A model generated the notes under the pieces. It had not been told where the DNA came from, searched no databases, and saw nothing but the letters and a program-made list of their open reading frames with translations. A DNA stretch of 52,573 nt from NCBI GenBank assembly GCA_947482825.1, contig CANKMT010000032.1, positions 1-52,573 on the forward strand, written 5' to 3'. Source of the stretch: Betaproteobacteria bacterium. GTDB lineage: Bacteria; Pseudomonadota; Gammaproteobacteria; Burkholderiales; SG8-39. Within the stretch, counting starts at the first letter, position 1, and each line of letters opens with the position of its first letter. The position numbers and the translations under genes are program-made. Shown piece after piece: positions 32,443 to 39,955 of this stretch.

Positions 32443-34991
32443 CAGTTTCCTTGCGGCCGGTTGGCGGTCCCCTGGCCGCGATGGTCGCGCGCCTTTCGCA
32501 CCAGCGCGCGCGCGCGCTGCTGTCCGCCGCTGGCATCGCGCTGGGCGTGGCGCTCGGTTTTTCCGTGCACCTGGTCAACGGGGCGGCGCTCGACGAGTTC
32601 TCGCTTGCGGTGCGCTCGATGGCCGGCGACGCCGACCTCGAAGTGCGCGGCGGCCGCAACGGGTTCGCCGAATCGCTCTATCCCATGCTTGCGCGTGTCC
32701 CCGGGGTGGCGGTCGCCAGTCCGATGCTCGATATCGAAGCCGGCCTCGCTGTTCGTGCCGGTGCGGCCGGCTCCGCGCGCCAAAGCGGCGGCGGCCGCAG
32801 CACGCTGCGTCTGCTCGGCATCGACGCGCTGCGGGCCGCGCAGGTGCAGCCGGCGCTGTTTGCCGACGATCCGCAGCGCATCTTCGAACTCATGAAGCCC
32901 GACACGGTGCTGCTTTCCCGGGCGGCGGCGACCGCATTGCAGCTTGCCGCGGGCGACCGCCTTGTACTCCTCGCCGGGAACGGCACCGTGGAACTCGAAG
33001 TCGCGGGCGTGGTGCCGGGGCTGAGAGGCAGCGTCGCGGTGACCGATATCGCGACCGCGCAGTGGCGGTTCGGTCGGCTGGGGACGCTGAACCGGGTCGA
33101 CCTGCGTTTCGCGCCAGGCGCGAATGGTGCGGCAATGCGCGAAAAGATCACCGCGCTGTTGCCGGCCGGCACGCATGTCGCGGAAGTGGGCGACCTCGAA
33201 GAGCAGGGCGCGAACCTGTCGCGCGCCTACCGCGTGAACCTCAACGTGCTGGCGCTGGTTGCGTTGTTCACCGGCGGCTTCCTCGTGTTCTCGGCGCAGG
33301 CGCTCGAAGTCACGCGCAGGCGCGCGGAGCACGGCCTGCTGCGCGTGCTTGGACTCACCCGCGGCGGCGTGGTGCGCCTCGTGCTCGCGGAGGTGGCGCT
33401 GATCGGCGCCATCGGCAGCGCGGCCGGGCTGGCGCTGGGCTATGCGCTGGCGAGAATCGCCGTGAAAGCGGTGGGCGGCGACCTCGGCGCAGGGATGTTC
33501 CGCGGCATGACGCCGGAAATCGCGTTTGCGCCGCTCGCGGCTTTCGCGTTCTTCGCCGCCGGTGTTTCGATCGCGCTCATCGCCGGCTGGTTGCCTGCGC
33601 TCGACGCGGCCAGGGCGGCGCCCGCGCGCGCGCTCAAGAGCGGCGACGAGCAGCAGATGTTCGAACGGCTGGTCTCGGCCTGGCCGGGGATCGTGTTGAT
33701 TGCTACCGGAGCAGGTTTCGCGCAGCTCGGTCCAATCGAAGGCCTCCCGGTATTCGGGTACGCCGCCATAGCTTTGATCCTTGTCGGCGGGATCCTGCTG
33801 ATGCCCCGCGCGGCCACTGCATGCCTCGCGCTCGCGGGACTGCCGCGCTCGGTGCCACTCGGCCTCGCGCTGGCCCAGTTGCGCGGGGCGCCGGGACAGG
33901 CCATGGTGAGCCTGTCTTCGATCGTCGCGAGTTTCGCCCTGATGGTGGCGATGGCGATCATGGTGGCGTCGTTTCGCGAGTCGGTCGACGACTGGCTGAA
34001 CGCGGTCTTGCCGGCGGATTTCTACCTGCGCACTTCGCACCTTGGCGACACGGTCTTCCTCGACCCCCGGTTCGAATCGGGCGTGCGTGCGCTGCCCGAA
34101 GTCGAGCGCGTCGAATTCCTGCGCGCCGATCGCATCACGCTCGATCCGGTGCGGCCGGCCGTGTCGCTGATCGTGCGCGACCTGCCCGGTGGCCCGGGAA
34201 AATCCCTGCCGCTGCTCGGCACGCCGCGCGCGCGCGGCGCGGGCGATCCGCCGCCGGTCTGGGTCAGCGAGGCAGTTGCGGCCGTGTATGGGTACGAGGT
34301 GGGCCGGACCGTGCTGCTCGACATCGCAGGCGAGCGCAGGGCGTTCGTCGTCGATGCAATCTGGCGCGACTATGCACGCCAGCACGGCGCGATCGTCATC
34401 GACCGCGCCGACTTCGTGCGCCTGACCGGCGACACTCGCGTCAATGACGCGTCGCTCTGGCTGAAGGCGGGGGTGTGCGAGGCGCGCCTTGAAGCCGTGC
34501 TGCGTGCGCTGCCGGGCGGCGCGGTGCCCGACATGGCCGGCCCCGGCGAGATTCGCAAAGTCTCGCTGCAGGTGTTCGACCGCAGCTTCGCGGTTACCTA
34601 CGCGCTGGAGGCGGTGGCCGTGCTGGTCGGGTTGTTCGGCCTGTCCTCCAGCCTCGGCGCCATCGTGCTCGCGAGGAAGCGCGAATTCGGGATGCTGCGG
34701 CATATCGGCATGACGCGCGGCCAGATCGGCGCGATGCTGGCGTTCGAAGGCGGCCTGCTCGCGTCGTTCGGGGCGGCGGCTGGCCTTGCGGTCGGCGGGG
34801 TGATCGGCTTCATATTGATCCGCGTGGTGAACCGGCAGTCGTTCAACTGGGGCATGGAGCTTCACCCGCCCTATGGATTGCTTGCGGTGTTGACGCTGGT
34901 GTTGGTTGCGCTGGCGGCGATTACGGCGTTTTGGTCGGGGCGCGAGGCGATGGGGATGGGGCCGGTGAGGGCGGTGAAGGAGGATTGGTGA
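32439..34991 (+). CDS. FtsX/MacB-type ABC transporter permease
   Basis: 850 aa with the duplicated FtsX layout: N-terminal helix (ALLSAAGIALGVALGFSVHL), large periplasmic domain, three helices near residues 270-390 (VLALVALFTGGFLVFSAQAL and on), a linker helix pair, a second N-terminal-type helix (MVSLSSIVASFALMVAMAIM), second periplasmic domain and a final three helices. Such permeases move lipids, lipoproteins or peptides with a LolD/MacB-like ATPase. That ATPase gene is often next to the permease; here the neighbour is the divergent PhnN gene, so it must be elsewhere or lost. It is 13 bp before the AttH-like gene, a common pair. Confidence 0.87.
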   Translation: MTVSLRPVGGPLAAMVARLSHQRARALLSAAGIALGVALGFSVHLVNGAALDEFSLAVRSMAGDADLEVRGGRNGFAESLYPMLARVPGVAVASPMLDIEAGLAVRAGAAGSARQSGGGRSTLRLLGIDALRAAQVQPALFADDPQRIFELMKPDTVLLSRAAATALQLAAGDRLVLLAGNGTVELEVAGVVPGLRGSVAVTDIATAQWRFGRLGTLNRVDLRFAPGANGAAMREKITALLPAGTHVAEVGDLEEQGANLSRAYRVNLNVLALVALFTGGFLVFSAQALEVTRRRAEHGLLRVLGLTRGGVVRLVLAEVALIGAIGSAAGLALGYALARIAVKAVGGDLGAGMFRGMTPEIAFAPLAAFAFFAAGVSIALIAGWLPALDAARAAPARALKSGDEQQMFERLVSAWPGIVLIATGAGFAQLGPIEGLPVFGYAAIALILVGGILLMPRAATACLALAGLPRSVPLGLALAQLRGAPGQAMVSLSSIVASFALMVAMAIMVASFRESVDDWLNAVLPADFYLRTSHLGDTVFLDPRFESGVRALPEVERVEFLRADRITLDPVRPAVSLIVRDLPGGPGKSLPLLGTPRARGAGDPPPVWVSEAVAAVYGYEVGRTVLLDIAGERRAFVVDAIWRDYARQHGAIVIDRADFVRLTGDTRVNDASLWLKAGVCEARLEAVLRALPGGAVPDMAGPGEIRKVSLQVFDRSFAVTYALEAVAVLVGLFGLSSSLGAIVLARKREFGMLRHIGMTRGQIGAMLAFEGGLLASFGAAAGLAVGGVIGFILIRVVNRQSFNWGMELHPPYGLLAVLTLVLVALAAITAFWSGREAMGMGPVRAVKEDW

Positions 34992-35004
34992 GGCGGACTG
35001 TGAG

Positions 35005-36177
35005 ATGAGGCGTCGCGCATTCATTGTCGGGTTGGGAGCGATCGCTTTGCGCCCCGCCGGTTGGGCCTTTCGAGGATCTCCCTTGTTTGCGAATTTTTCC
35101 GCTTGCGCGAATGCGCAAGCACAAAATTCGCAAACAAGGGAGACTGGGGGTCGCGATTAGGGCAGCGTTGTCTATCCTCGCGTAGCGCCTCGTACTCTTG
35201 TCTTCCCCCGCGACCACGGCTCGCACCCCGACTTCCGCACCGAATGGTGGTACGTCACCGGCTGGCTGAAAACCGCAAGCAACGAAGACCTGGGTTTCCA
35301 GGTGACTTTCTTCCGCACGCGCACTCCTTACGCAAGCGACAACCCGAGCGCCTTCGCGCCGCGCCAGGTGCTGCTCGCGCACGCCGCCCTTGCCGACCCG
35401 AAGCTGGGCCGGCTTCGCCACGACCAGCGCGCCGCGCGACCGGCGCTCGAGGTGGCCGGCGCAGCTGAAGCGACCACGCGGGTGTGGATCGACGCGTGGC
35501 GGCTGGGACTCGAAGGGCAGGTCTATCGCGCCGTGATCCCGGCGCGCGGCTTCGGCCTGGATCTCTCGTTCGCCGCCCGGTCGGCGCCGTTGCTCCAAGG
35601 CGCAAACGGCGTGAGCCGAAAGGGACGCGAGGACTCCGAAGCGAGCTACTACTACAGCCGCCCGGGACTCGCGGTCAGCGGCTCGATCGAGCGCGGGGCC
35701 GGCGCCGAAACCGTGACCGGCCGCGCATGGCTGGATCACGAGTGGTCCAGCCAGTACATGGCTTCGGGCGCGGCGGGCTGGGACTGGATTGGCATCAACC
35801 TGGACGATGGCGGCGCGCTGATGGCTTTCCGCATGCGGGGCAAGGACGGCGGCGTGCTCTACGCGGGCGGTACGCTCATGCGCGCGGACGGGCAGGCAGA
35901 GGCGCTTGCGCCCGGCGATATCGAGTTCTCGGCGCTGCGCCAGTGGCGCTCGCCGCGCACCGGCACGTCGTACCCGGTCGCGATGCGTGTGCGCACGAAG
36001 GACTCAACCTGGCGCATCGAGCCGCTGTTCGACGACCAGGAACTCGACTCGCGCTCGAGCACGGCGACGATCTACTGGGAAGGCGCGGTGCGCGTGTTTC
36101 GCGAAGGCCGCGGCGCCGGGCTCGCCGGGAAAGGCTACCTTGAACTTACCGGCTATTGGCGGCAGATGCGCCTTTAA
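35005..36177 (+). pseudogene. AttH/carotenoid 1,2-hydratase-like (CrtC) gene interrupted by repeat B2 and an amber codon
   Basis: One frame runs through: ATG 35005 encodes an export signal (MRRRAFIVGLGAIALRPAGW). Codons from about 25 are the palindrome 35077-35143; TAG follows at 35158-35160 (codon 52). The same frame then reads VVYPRVAPRTLVFPRDHGSH and DFRTEWWYVTGWL, the conserved start of the AttH/CrtC lipocalin-like fold, and runs intact to 36177 (WLDHEWSSQYMASGAAGWDW, ELTGYWRQM). So a repeat has entered between signal and mature domain and left a stop. Starting at GTG 35302 would lose the conserved FPRDHGSH and TEWWYVTG strands. Usual role: lipid or carotenoid handling with an FtsX-type exporter. 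Confidence 0.85.
35077..35143. repeat. Palindromic repeat B2 inside the AttH-like gene
   Basis: Perfect 21-nt outer arms (35077-35097 and 35123-35143): TCTCCCTTGTTTGCGAATTT and its reverse complement. Inner perfect stem GCTTGCGC-GAAT-GCGCAAGC (35101-35120), identical in sequence to the inner stem of repeat B1 apart from the 4-nt loop. The next base pair outward is again AT-rich. In the reading frame of the host gene it encodes a non-homologous stretch. Confidence 0.87.
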
Positions 36178-36251
36178 ATGTCAGTAAGTTCGCCGGAGAG
36201 CCAAGCGGGACGCGGACTTTTGATGGAAAATGTCAGTAGAGGAGGAACTGA

Positions 36252-37061
36252 ATGAAGCACATCCTGATCATCGGCGCCGGCGCGATCGGCGCGTACCTCG
36301 TGCGCGAACTGCACGCCATGTATCCGCAGGCGAAGATGTCGTGCATCGACCGCGCCGAGTTCGTCGAGGCGGCCAGAAAGCGCTTGCGCGGGATCGCGGG
36401 CGACCACGTCGAAGTTTTTGAGAGCGTCGCCGCGGTGCCATCGGGCGTCGAGCTCGCGGTCGAGTGCGGCGGCCATGCGGCGGTCACGCAGCACGGCGAA
36501 GCCTGCCTCGATGCCGGGTACGACCTGCTGGTGGCGTCGGTGGGCGCGCTGGCCGACCAGGCGCTGCACGACCGCATCGTCGCCGCGGCAAAAAGGAACG
36601 ACCGCAAGCTACTGATCCCCGCCGGGGCGGTTGCCGGCATGGACGGGCTCGCCGCCGCGCGCCTCGCCGGCATCGACCGGGTGCGCTACACCTCGCGCAA
36701 GCTGCCTTTGGCGTGGAAGGGCACGCACGCCGAGAAGCTCTGCGACCTGGGGGCGGTGACCGTCTCGACCGAATTCCTGAAGACCGACGCCCGACAGGCG
36801 GCGACGCTGTTTCCGCAGAACGCCAACGTCGCGGCGACCATCGCGCTGGCGGGGGTGGGCTTCGAGCGCACCGAGGTTTCCCTGAACGCCGACCCTTCGG
36901 CCAAGGGCAATACGCACCTGGTCGAAGTCGAGGGGCCGTGCGGGACGATGAGGATCGAGCTCAGCAACAAACCCTTTCCCGACAATCCGAAGACTTCGAT
37001 GCTGGCGGGCTTGTCGCTATTGAGGGTGATCAGGAACCGCAGCGAGGCGGTACAGGTCTGA
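36252..37061 (+). CDS. nadX: L-aspartate dehydrogenase
   Basis: 269 aa, family length. Rossmann loop MKHILIIGAGAIGAYL (residues 1-16). The family segments RKLPLAWKGTHAEKL, LFPQNANVAATIALAGVGFE and ADPSAKGNTHLVEVEG all match aspartate dehydrogenase. It makes iminoaspartate from aspartate with NAD(P), feeding NAD synthesis, or works in reverse for amination. ATG has an excellent GAGGAGGA site. No nadA or nadC is adjacent. Its 3' side is the junction with the integron-like region. Confidence 0.9.
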   Translation: MKHILIIGAGAIGAYLVRELHAMYPQAKMSCIDRAEFVEAARKRLRGIAGDHVEVFESVAAVPSGVELAVECGGHAAVTQHGEACLDAGYDLLVASVGALADQALHDRIVAAAKRNDRKLLIPAGAVAGMDGLAAARLAGIDRVRYTSRKLPLAWKGTHAEKLCDLGAVTVSTEFLKTDARQAATLFPQNANVAATIALAGVGFERTEVSLNADPSAKGNTHLVEVEGPCGTMRIELSNKPFPDNPKTSMLAGLSLLRVIRNRSEAVQV

Positions 37062-37069
37062 GAACAAAA

Positions 37070-37096
37070 GGAATAAAAGGGGCTAGGTTCGAATTT
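37070..37096 (+). repeat. Half of an A2-type palindromic repeat
   Basis: GGAATAAAAGGGGCTAGG and the next bases TTCGAATTT resemble the left arm of repeat A2 (GGAATAAATGGGGCCAGG, CTCAATT), and it stands just after the aspartate dehydrogenase stop, as A2 stands after its Bug gene. No complementary right arm is found within the next 150 bp, where the cassette region begins. Probably a truncated copy. Confidence 0.5.
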
Positions 37097-37217
37097 CGGC
37101 GATGCTCGGCGGAATCCTGCGTGGAAGTAAGCGGCCTGCGCGGCTGTTGGCATTTGCTACTGACCGGCATAAAGGAACCAGGGATGGACTTCCGGTGGTA
37201 GGCAACCGGAAGGGACA

Positions 37218-37436
37218 TTAGCGTCGCCGAGCTTCAGCGAGCACCTGGTCTCGGGAAACAACGTCATCGGGATTGCGCTCGTGTTCGGCCAGACGTTCGT
37301 CAATCGCTGTGCGGTGGGCATCGCCCAACGGCACCGACGCCGGGCCTGAGGCGAGACGTGCCCAGATGATCTCCGCCAACCGGAATCGCTCTTCGGGCGG
37401 CAGCTTGAGAATCTCGGCGACGTCGGCATCACTCAT
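37218..37436 (-). CDS. Addiction-module antitoxin-like protein, no partner toxin
   Basis: 72 aa. MSDADVAEILKLPPEERFRL and AEIIWARLA match the 'putative addiction module component' antitoxins, which usually precede a RelE/ParE toxin gene; none follows here. In cassette terms it begins 30 bp after a GTTAGCGC core (37473-37466) and its TAA lies in a degenerate inverse core ATTAGCGT (37217-37224, plus strand). A hairpin CTTCCGGT-N8-ACCGGAAG (37189-37212) lies just past the stop. Being an orphan, it may act as an anti-addiction factor against related modules, or be inert. Confidence 0.7.
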   Translation of the reverse strand: MSDADVAEILKLPPEERFRLAEIIWARLASGPASVPLGDAHRTAIDERLAEHERNPDDVVSRDQVLAEARRR

Positions 37437-37465
37437 GTGTATTGCGTACTGCCCTGTTTACCTGC

Positions 37466-37545
37466 GCGCTAACGTCTGCCTTCACCGGCACGAGAAAGCA
37501 AGCGAAGCGCCGCTTTCGACTGTCCGGTGGAAGGCATGGTTCGGC
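37466..37545 (-). other. Candidate attC site 1
   Basis: Plus-strand ends are GCGCTAAC and GTTCGGC. Between them, TGCCTTCACCGG (from 37476) pairs with CCGGTGGAAGGCA (37524-37536), and GAAAGC pairs with GCTTTC, giving the long imperfect hairpin of an attC. On the cassette strand, R' reads GTTAGCGC. It lies 20 bp beyond the stop of the truncated gene at 37566. Confidence 0.7.
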
Positions 37546-37565
37546 GCCATTTCGGGATTCCCGTG

Positions 37566-38036
37566 TCACTGGTGCAATACGGTGTAGGGCTCGCTGAATG
37601 TCAAGGAGCGGTTCTTGAGCTCGCCGCCCTCGAGGTTTTCTAGCATCACCTGGAAGATATATCGCTCACTCAACGCGAGAATGCCCGGCGGAATCGTAAA
37701 GTCCGTCGCAGTCGCCGGCAGGTCTGCCGAAACAAACAAGACGCTCAAGAATCTTCCGTGCAAACGCTGTCCTCCCCGGACCGCGACGCGGACCCGGTCG
37801 ATGTTGCGCCTAGCTAGGTCGGGCAGCGTCCAGCTCACGCGCGGCTGCGCGCCCCCTCCCGTCACGCGCACGTTGTTTACCAGGGGAATCTGCCAGGGTT
37901 TCGCCAGAGCTGGCGTCAACGCCGGCGTGCTCCTGACTTCGCCCCGCTCAGCGACGATCCGCCACGATGCCGCAGAGGTCTGCTCGAAACGCAGCCATAA
38001 GACGTACAGGTCAGGCGCGAGCGGGGTCGAAACCTG
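37566..38036 (-). pseudogene. C-terminal part of an unknown protein, cut by the intron remnant
   Basis: About 155 codons of real-looking sequence on the minus strand: PDLYVLWLRFEQTSAASWRI, RVTGGGAQPRVSWTLPDLAR, RERYIFQV-like RYIFQVMLENLEGGELKNRS and FSEPYTVLHQ at the end. It is beta-rich, perhaps a fibronectin-III-like module, but no family is recognised. The open frame continues to 38093, but beyond about 38031 the opposite strand encodes the group II intron RT, so the native 5' end is lost. It sits between a candidate attC and the intron, so it was a cassette gene. Confidence 0.55.
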
Positions 38037-38416
38037 CGTGCGGGCGTGATGATCGGTGAGTGTATGCAAACAAGCGAGATCGGTACGCCGCAAGCCGGCC
38101 CGCTATCGCCGCTGCTGGCCAACATTCTGCTTGATGATCTGGATCGGGAACTGGAGAAACGGGCAAGCGAACGGCGCTCATGACGGGAGCCAGTGGCAAG
38201 GGCTACAGGCGACTGTCGCGAACGCTGGGCACGCAAACCGGGATGACCAACGATTGGTTGCACGCACAGGGTTTGGTCAGTATCCGTGCGCTTTGGCTGA
38301 CGGCGCAAGGCTACGCTTGAAACTTCTCCTGTGCTCCGCTCTGATGAACCGCCGGGTGCGGACCCGCATGCCCGGTGGTGTGGGGAGGGCCGGCTAAAAG
38401 CCGGTCCTTACCCGAT
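38031..38416 (+). mobile_element. Group II intron remnant (partial RT-maturase plus domains V-VI)
   Basis: Plus strand. 38031-38183 encodes RAGVMIGECMQTSEIGTPQ then AGPLSPLLANILLDDLDREL, reverse-transcriptase block around the GTPQGGPLSP motif (here G to A). After an out-of-frame deletion, 38180-38320 encodes the maturase C-terminus (GYRRLSRTLGTQTGMTNDWL, LVSIRALWLTAQGYA). Then come a domain V-like hairpin (ACCGCCGGGTGCGG and its partner, 38338-38382) and a domain VI-like stem (GGGCCGGC-TAAAA-GCCGGTCC), ending ACCCGAT at 38416. The 5' half, with the catalytic YADD, is gone. Orientation is opposite to the cassettes, as in attC-targeting group IIC introns. Confidence 0.82.
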
Positions 38417-38424
38417 TAGATGGC

Positions 38425-38688
38425 TTATCGGTACACATCTTTTCGATGAGCGACCTTGAAGACGGTAACCTCATGACGCTTGTCGTCAATCTGGTAAACG
38501 ATTCGATATCGGCCTTGCCTTACGCGGTAACGGTCGACGTATCCGGCGAGCTTCTCCGAACCCTTCGCACGGGGATCGGAGCCGAGCGTTTGAATTCGCT
38601 CTATGACTCGCTTGCGATCTGCTTTTGTTCCCAGCGCCTCGATATCTTTTGCGGCCGAGGCCTTAAGAAAGAGCCTATATTCGGCCAC
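38425..38688 (-). CDS. relE: RelE/ParE-family toxin
   Basis: 87 aa. MAEYRLFLKASAAKDIEAL, a basic helix (TKADRKRVIERIQTL), GSEKLAGYVDRYRVRQGRYR and IVYQIDDKRHEVTVFKVAHR with an R-x-x-Y end: the full RelE fold with its C-terminal H-R-x-x-x-Y. It would cleave mRNA at the ribosome (RelE) or target gyrase (ParE). It overlaps the antitoxin gene by 14 nt, so is coupled to it. The stop lies 2 bp from the cassette boundary TTAGATGG (38416-38423). Confidence 0.88.
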   Translation of the reverse strand: MAEYRLFLKASAAKDIEALGTKADRKRVIERIQTLGSDPRAKGSEKLAGYVDRYRVRQGRYRIVYQIDDKRHEVTVFKVAHRKDVYR

Positions 38689-38905
38689 GCTTTTTCAGAC
38701 CTTGGACGAACGTGTCGAAGGAAACGCTTTTGTCCTTCTTTCTATCCGAGAACGCCGCAAGGTCTTCCGCGTCTTCAGCCAGGGTGGCCTTTACCGCGTC
38801 GTTGACCATGTCCGAAATAGAGCGATCCAACGCCGCCGCCTTGAGTCGGAGGGCACGATGAACGTCAGATTCGAAGTAGACAGTGGCGCGTTTCTGGGAG
38901 TGCAT
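38675..38905 (-). CDS. relB: Ribbon-helix-helix antitoxin partner of RelE
   Basis: 76 aa. The N-terminal RATVYFESDVHRALRLKAAA with LDRSISDMVNDAVKA is a ribbon-helix-helix DNA-binding domain; the acidic tail (EDAEDLAAFSDRKKDKSVSF) would wrap the toxin. Preceded by a promoter at 38941-38912 whose -10 is 6 nt from the ATG, with two GACGTT repeats in the spacer, a likely operator for autoregulation. No ribosome site is seen, suggesting a leaderless message. Confidence 0.85.
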   Translation of the reverse strand: MHSQKRATVYFESDVHRALRLKAAALDRSISDMVNDAVKATLAEDAEDLAAFSDRKKDKSVSFDTFVQGLKKRGRI

Positions 38906-38911
38906 GATCGG

Positions 38912-38941
38912 AATTGTGGAGTTTTAACGTCCAAACGTCAA
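38912..38941 (-). promoter_or_regulatory. Predicted relBE cassette promoter and operator
   Basis: Minus strand: TTGACG (38941-38936), 18-nt spacer, ACAATT (38917-38912), then 6 nt to the antitoxin ATG. Two direct GACGTT repeats, 8 bp apart (38939-38934 and 38931-38926), overlap the -35 box and spacer, and suit a ribbon-helix-helix repressor. The promoter lies inside the cassette, just after its boundary, so the module can be expressed wherever inserted. Confidence 0.6.
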
Positions 38942-39852
38942 CACTGCTTCAGCCATCTAACGTTCGCGCCCAACCGCGCGCGACTGCGATGTTTGACCGA
39001 GGTGCGTTGCTTAACGCGCGTCGACTTGGGGCGCGCAGTTAGGCATTCCGGATCGGTCCCCGCGGCGCGCTCCCAACGGCAGGCGTCCTTGCACGCTTGC
39101 GGGCAGCAATTCGCGGCAGGATCGAGGCGCCCGCCCGGGCACACGAGCGTCTTCTCGAAGCATGGGTCGATCGAGGCGGGCGTCTTTGGCTGGGAGCGGA
39201 CGCACGACGTGACCAATGACGAGCACCGGGCGACCACCGTCGTCGGCTCATTGGCGTCGTTGGACACCAGCGGAGGCTGGGAAGGCTGCAGCGTCTCCGT
39301 CCGTCCATTCGGCTCGACCTTGAAGGCGGTATAGATGGTTGTCGGGCCTGTGGCGCCTGTCAGTTGCGTGCGCCGCCGCGGCACGCAAATGACCGCCGTC
39401 TGGAAAGGGTCAATCGTCAAAGTGACGCGCATCAGGGTCTCCTGCGCTCCGGGATCCCGCGCCATGCTGGCGACCACGCCGCGTAGGACCTGCGTCACCA
39501 CGTTCCGTTGCGTCTCGGGGAGGGACTTGATCGTCTCGTCGGTGGCTTTCGAGCCTTCGTTTTTCGCGCACATCGCGGAGAGCGCGTCGGCGCTGGTGCT
39601 GCCGGCGGAGGACTTCGGCTGCCGCAGCACCTCCTGCTTCGCGCCGGCGTTGCCGGTGGCAGCGCTCCCGGCCGCGCCGGGCGGGGTCGCGCACGGCTTG
39701 TCCGAGAACGCCGTCCGGCCGTCGGCATCCGTGCACTTGTATATCTGGGCAAGCGCACAGGAGGCATGCGCGAACCCGGCAATCACCCGCAGGGCGCCCC
39801 ATCCCTGGATCCGGCTGCCCAGCGCGTTTTCGGTGTCTCTCATCCGATTCAT
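38938..39852 (-). CDS. Exported DUF4124 protein
   Basis: 304 aa. A signal-like segment (IQGWGALRVIAGFAHASCALA) precedes QIYKCTDADGRTAFSDKPCA, the DUF4124 motif of periplasmic or envelope proteins. The middle is helical (SLPETQRNVVTQVLRGVVAS); a Cys-rich part follows (CFEKTLVCPGG, NCCPQACKDACRWE). The last 35 residues (from TARPKSTRV) are encoded by the attC palindrome at 38955-39044, a basic tail unlikely to be ancestral. Its 5' end adjoins the attC at 39869. A long gene for a cassette. Function unknown. Confidence 0.75.
   Translation of the reverse strand: MNRMRDTENALGSRIQGWGALRVIAGFAHASCALAQIYKCTDADGRTAFSDKPCATPPGAAGSAATGNAGAKQEVLRQPKSSAGSTSADALSAMCAKNEGSKATDETIKSLPETQRNVVTQVLRGVVASMARDPGAQETLMRVTLTIDPFQTAVICVPRRRTQLTGATGPTTIYTAFKVEPNGRTETLQPSQPPLVSNDANEPTTVVARCSSLVTSCVRSQPKTPASIDPCFEKTLVCPGGRLDPAANCCPQACKDACRWERAAGTDPECLTARPKSTRVKQRTSVKHRSRARLGANVRWLKQC
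38955..39044 (-). other. Candidate attC site 2
   Basis: Plus-strand ends are ATCTAAC (38955-38961) and GTTAGGC (39038-39044); on the cassette strand R'' is GCCTAAC and R' is GTTAGAT, both fitting the consensus. The internal arms GCGCCCCAA and TTGGGCGC pair. It separates the DUF4124 and relBE cassettes; the DUF4124 frame reads through it. Confidence 0.8.
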
Positions 39853-39868
39853 CGAGCATTCGCCAGAC

Positions 39869-39955
39869 GTCTAACGTGGAAACCACCGGCGCGCGAGTTG
39901 GGGCTGGCAACTTGCGCGATGTCTCAGGCGCGTCCGGTGCGTCGCCGGGTTATGC
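39869..39955 (-). other. Candidate attC site 3
   Basis: Plus-strand ends are GTCTAAC (39869-39875) and GTTATGC (39949-39955). On the cassette strand R' is GTTAGAC (consensus) and R'' is GCATAAC. Arms CACCGGCGCG and CGCGTCCGGTG pair with one bulge. R'' contains the hicB stop codon. GCATAAC is the exact complement of the core at the 5' end of the hicAB cassette (40418-40412), as cassette circularisation requires. Confidence 0.8.

Noticed and set aside
32433..35024. An 863-codon open frame antisense to the FtsX-type permease
   Set aside because: The permease has clear membrane helices and domain repeats; the antisense frame has low-complexity His/Arg/Gln composition.
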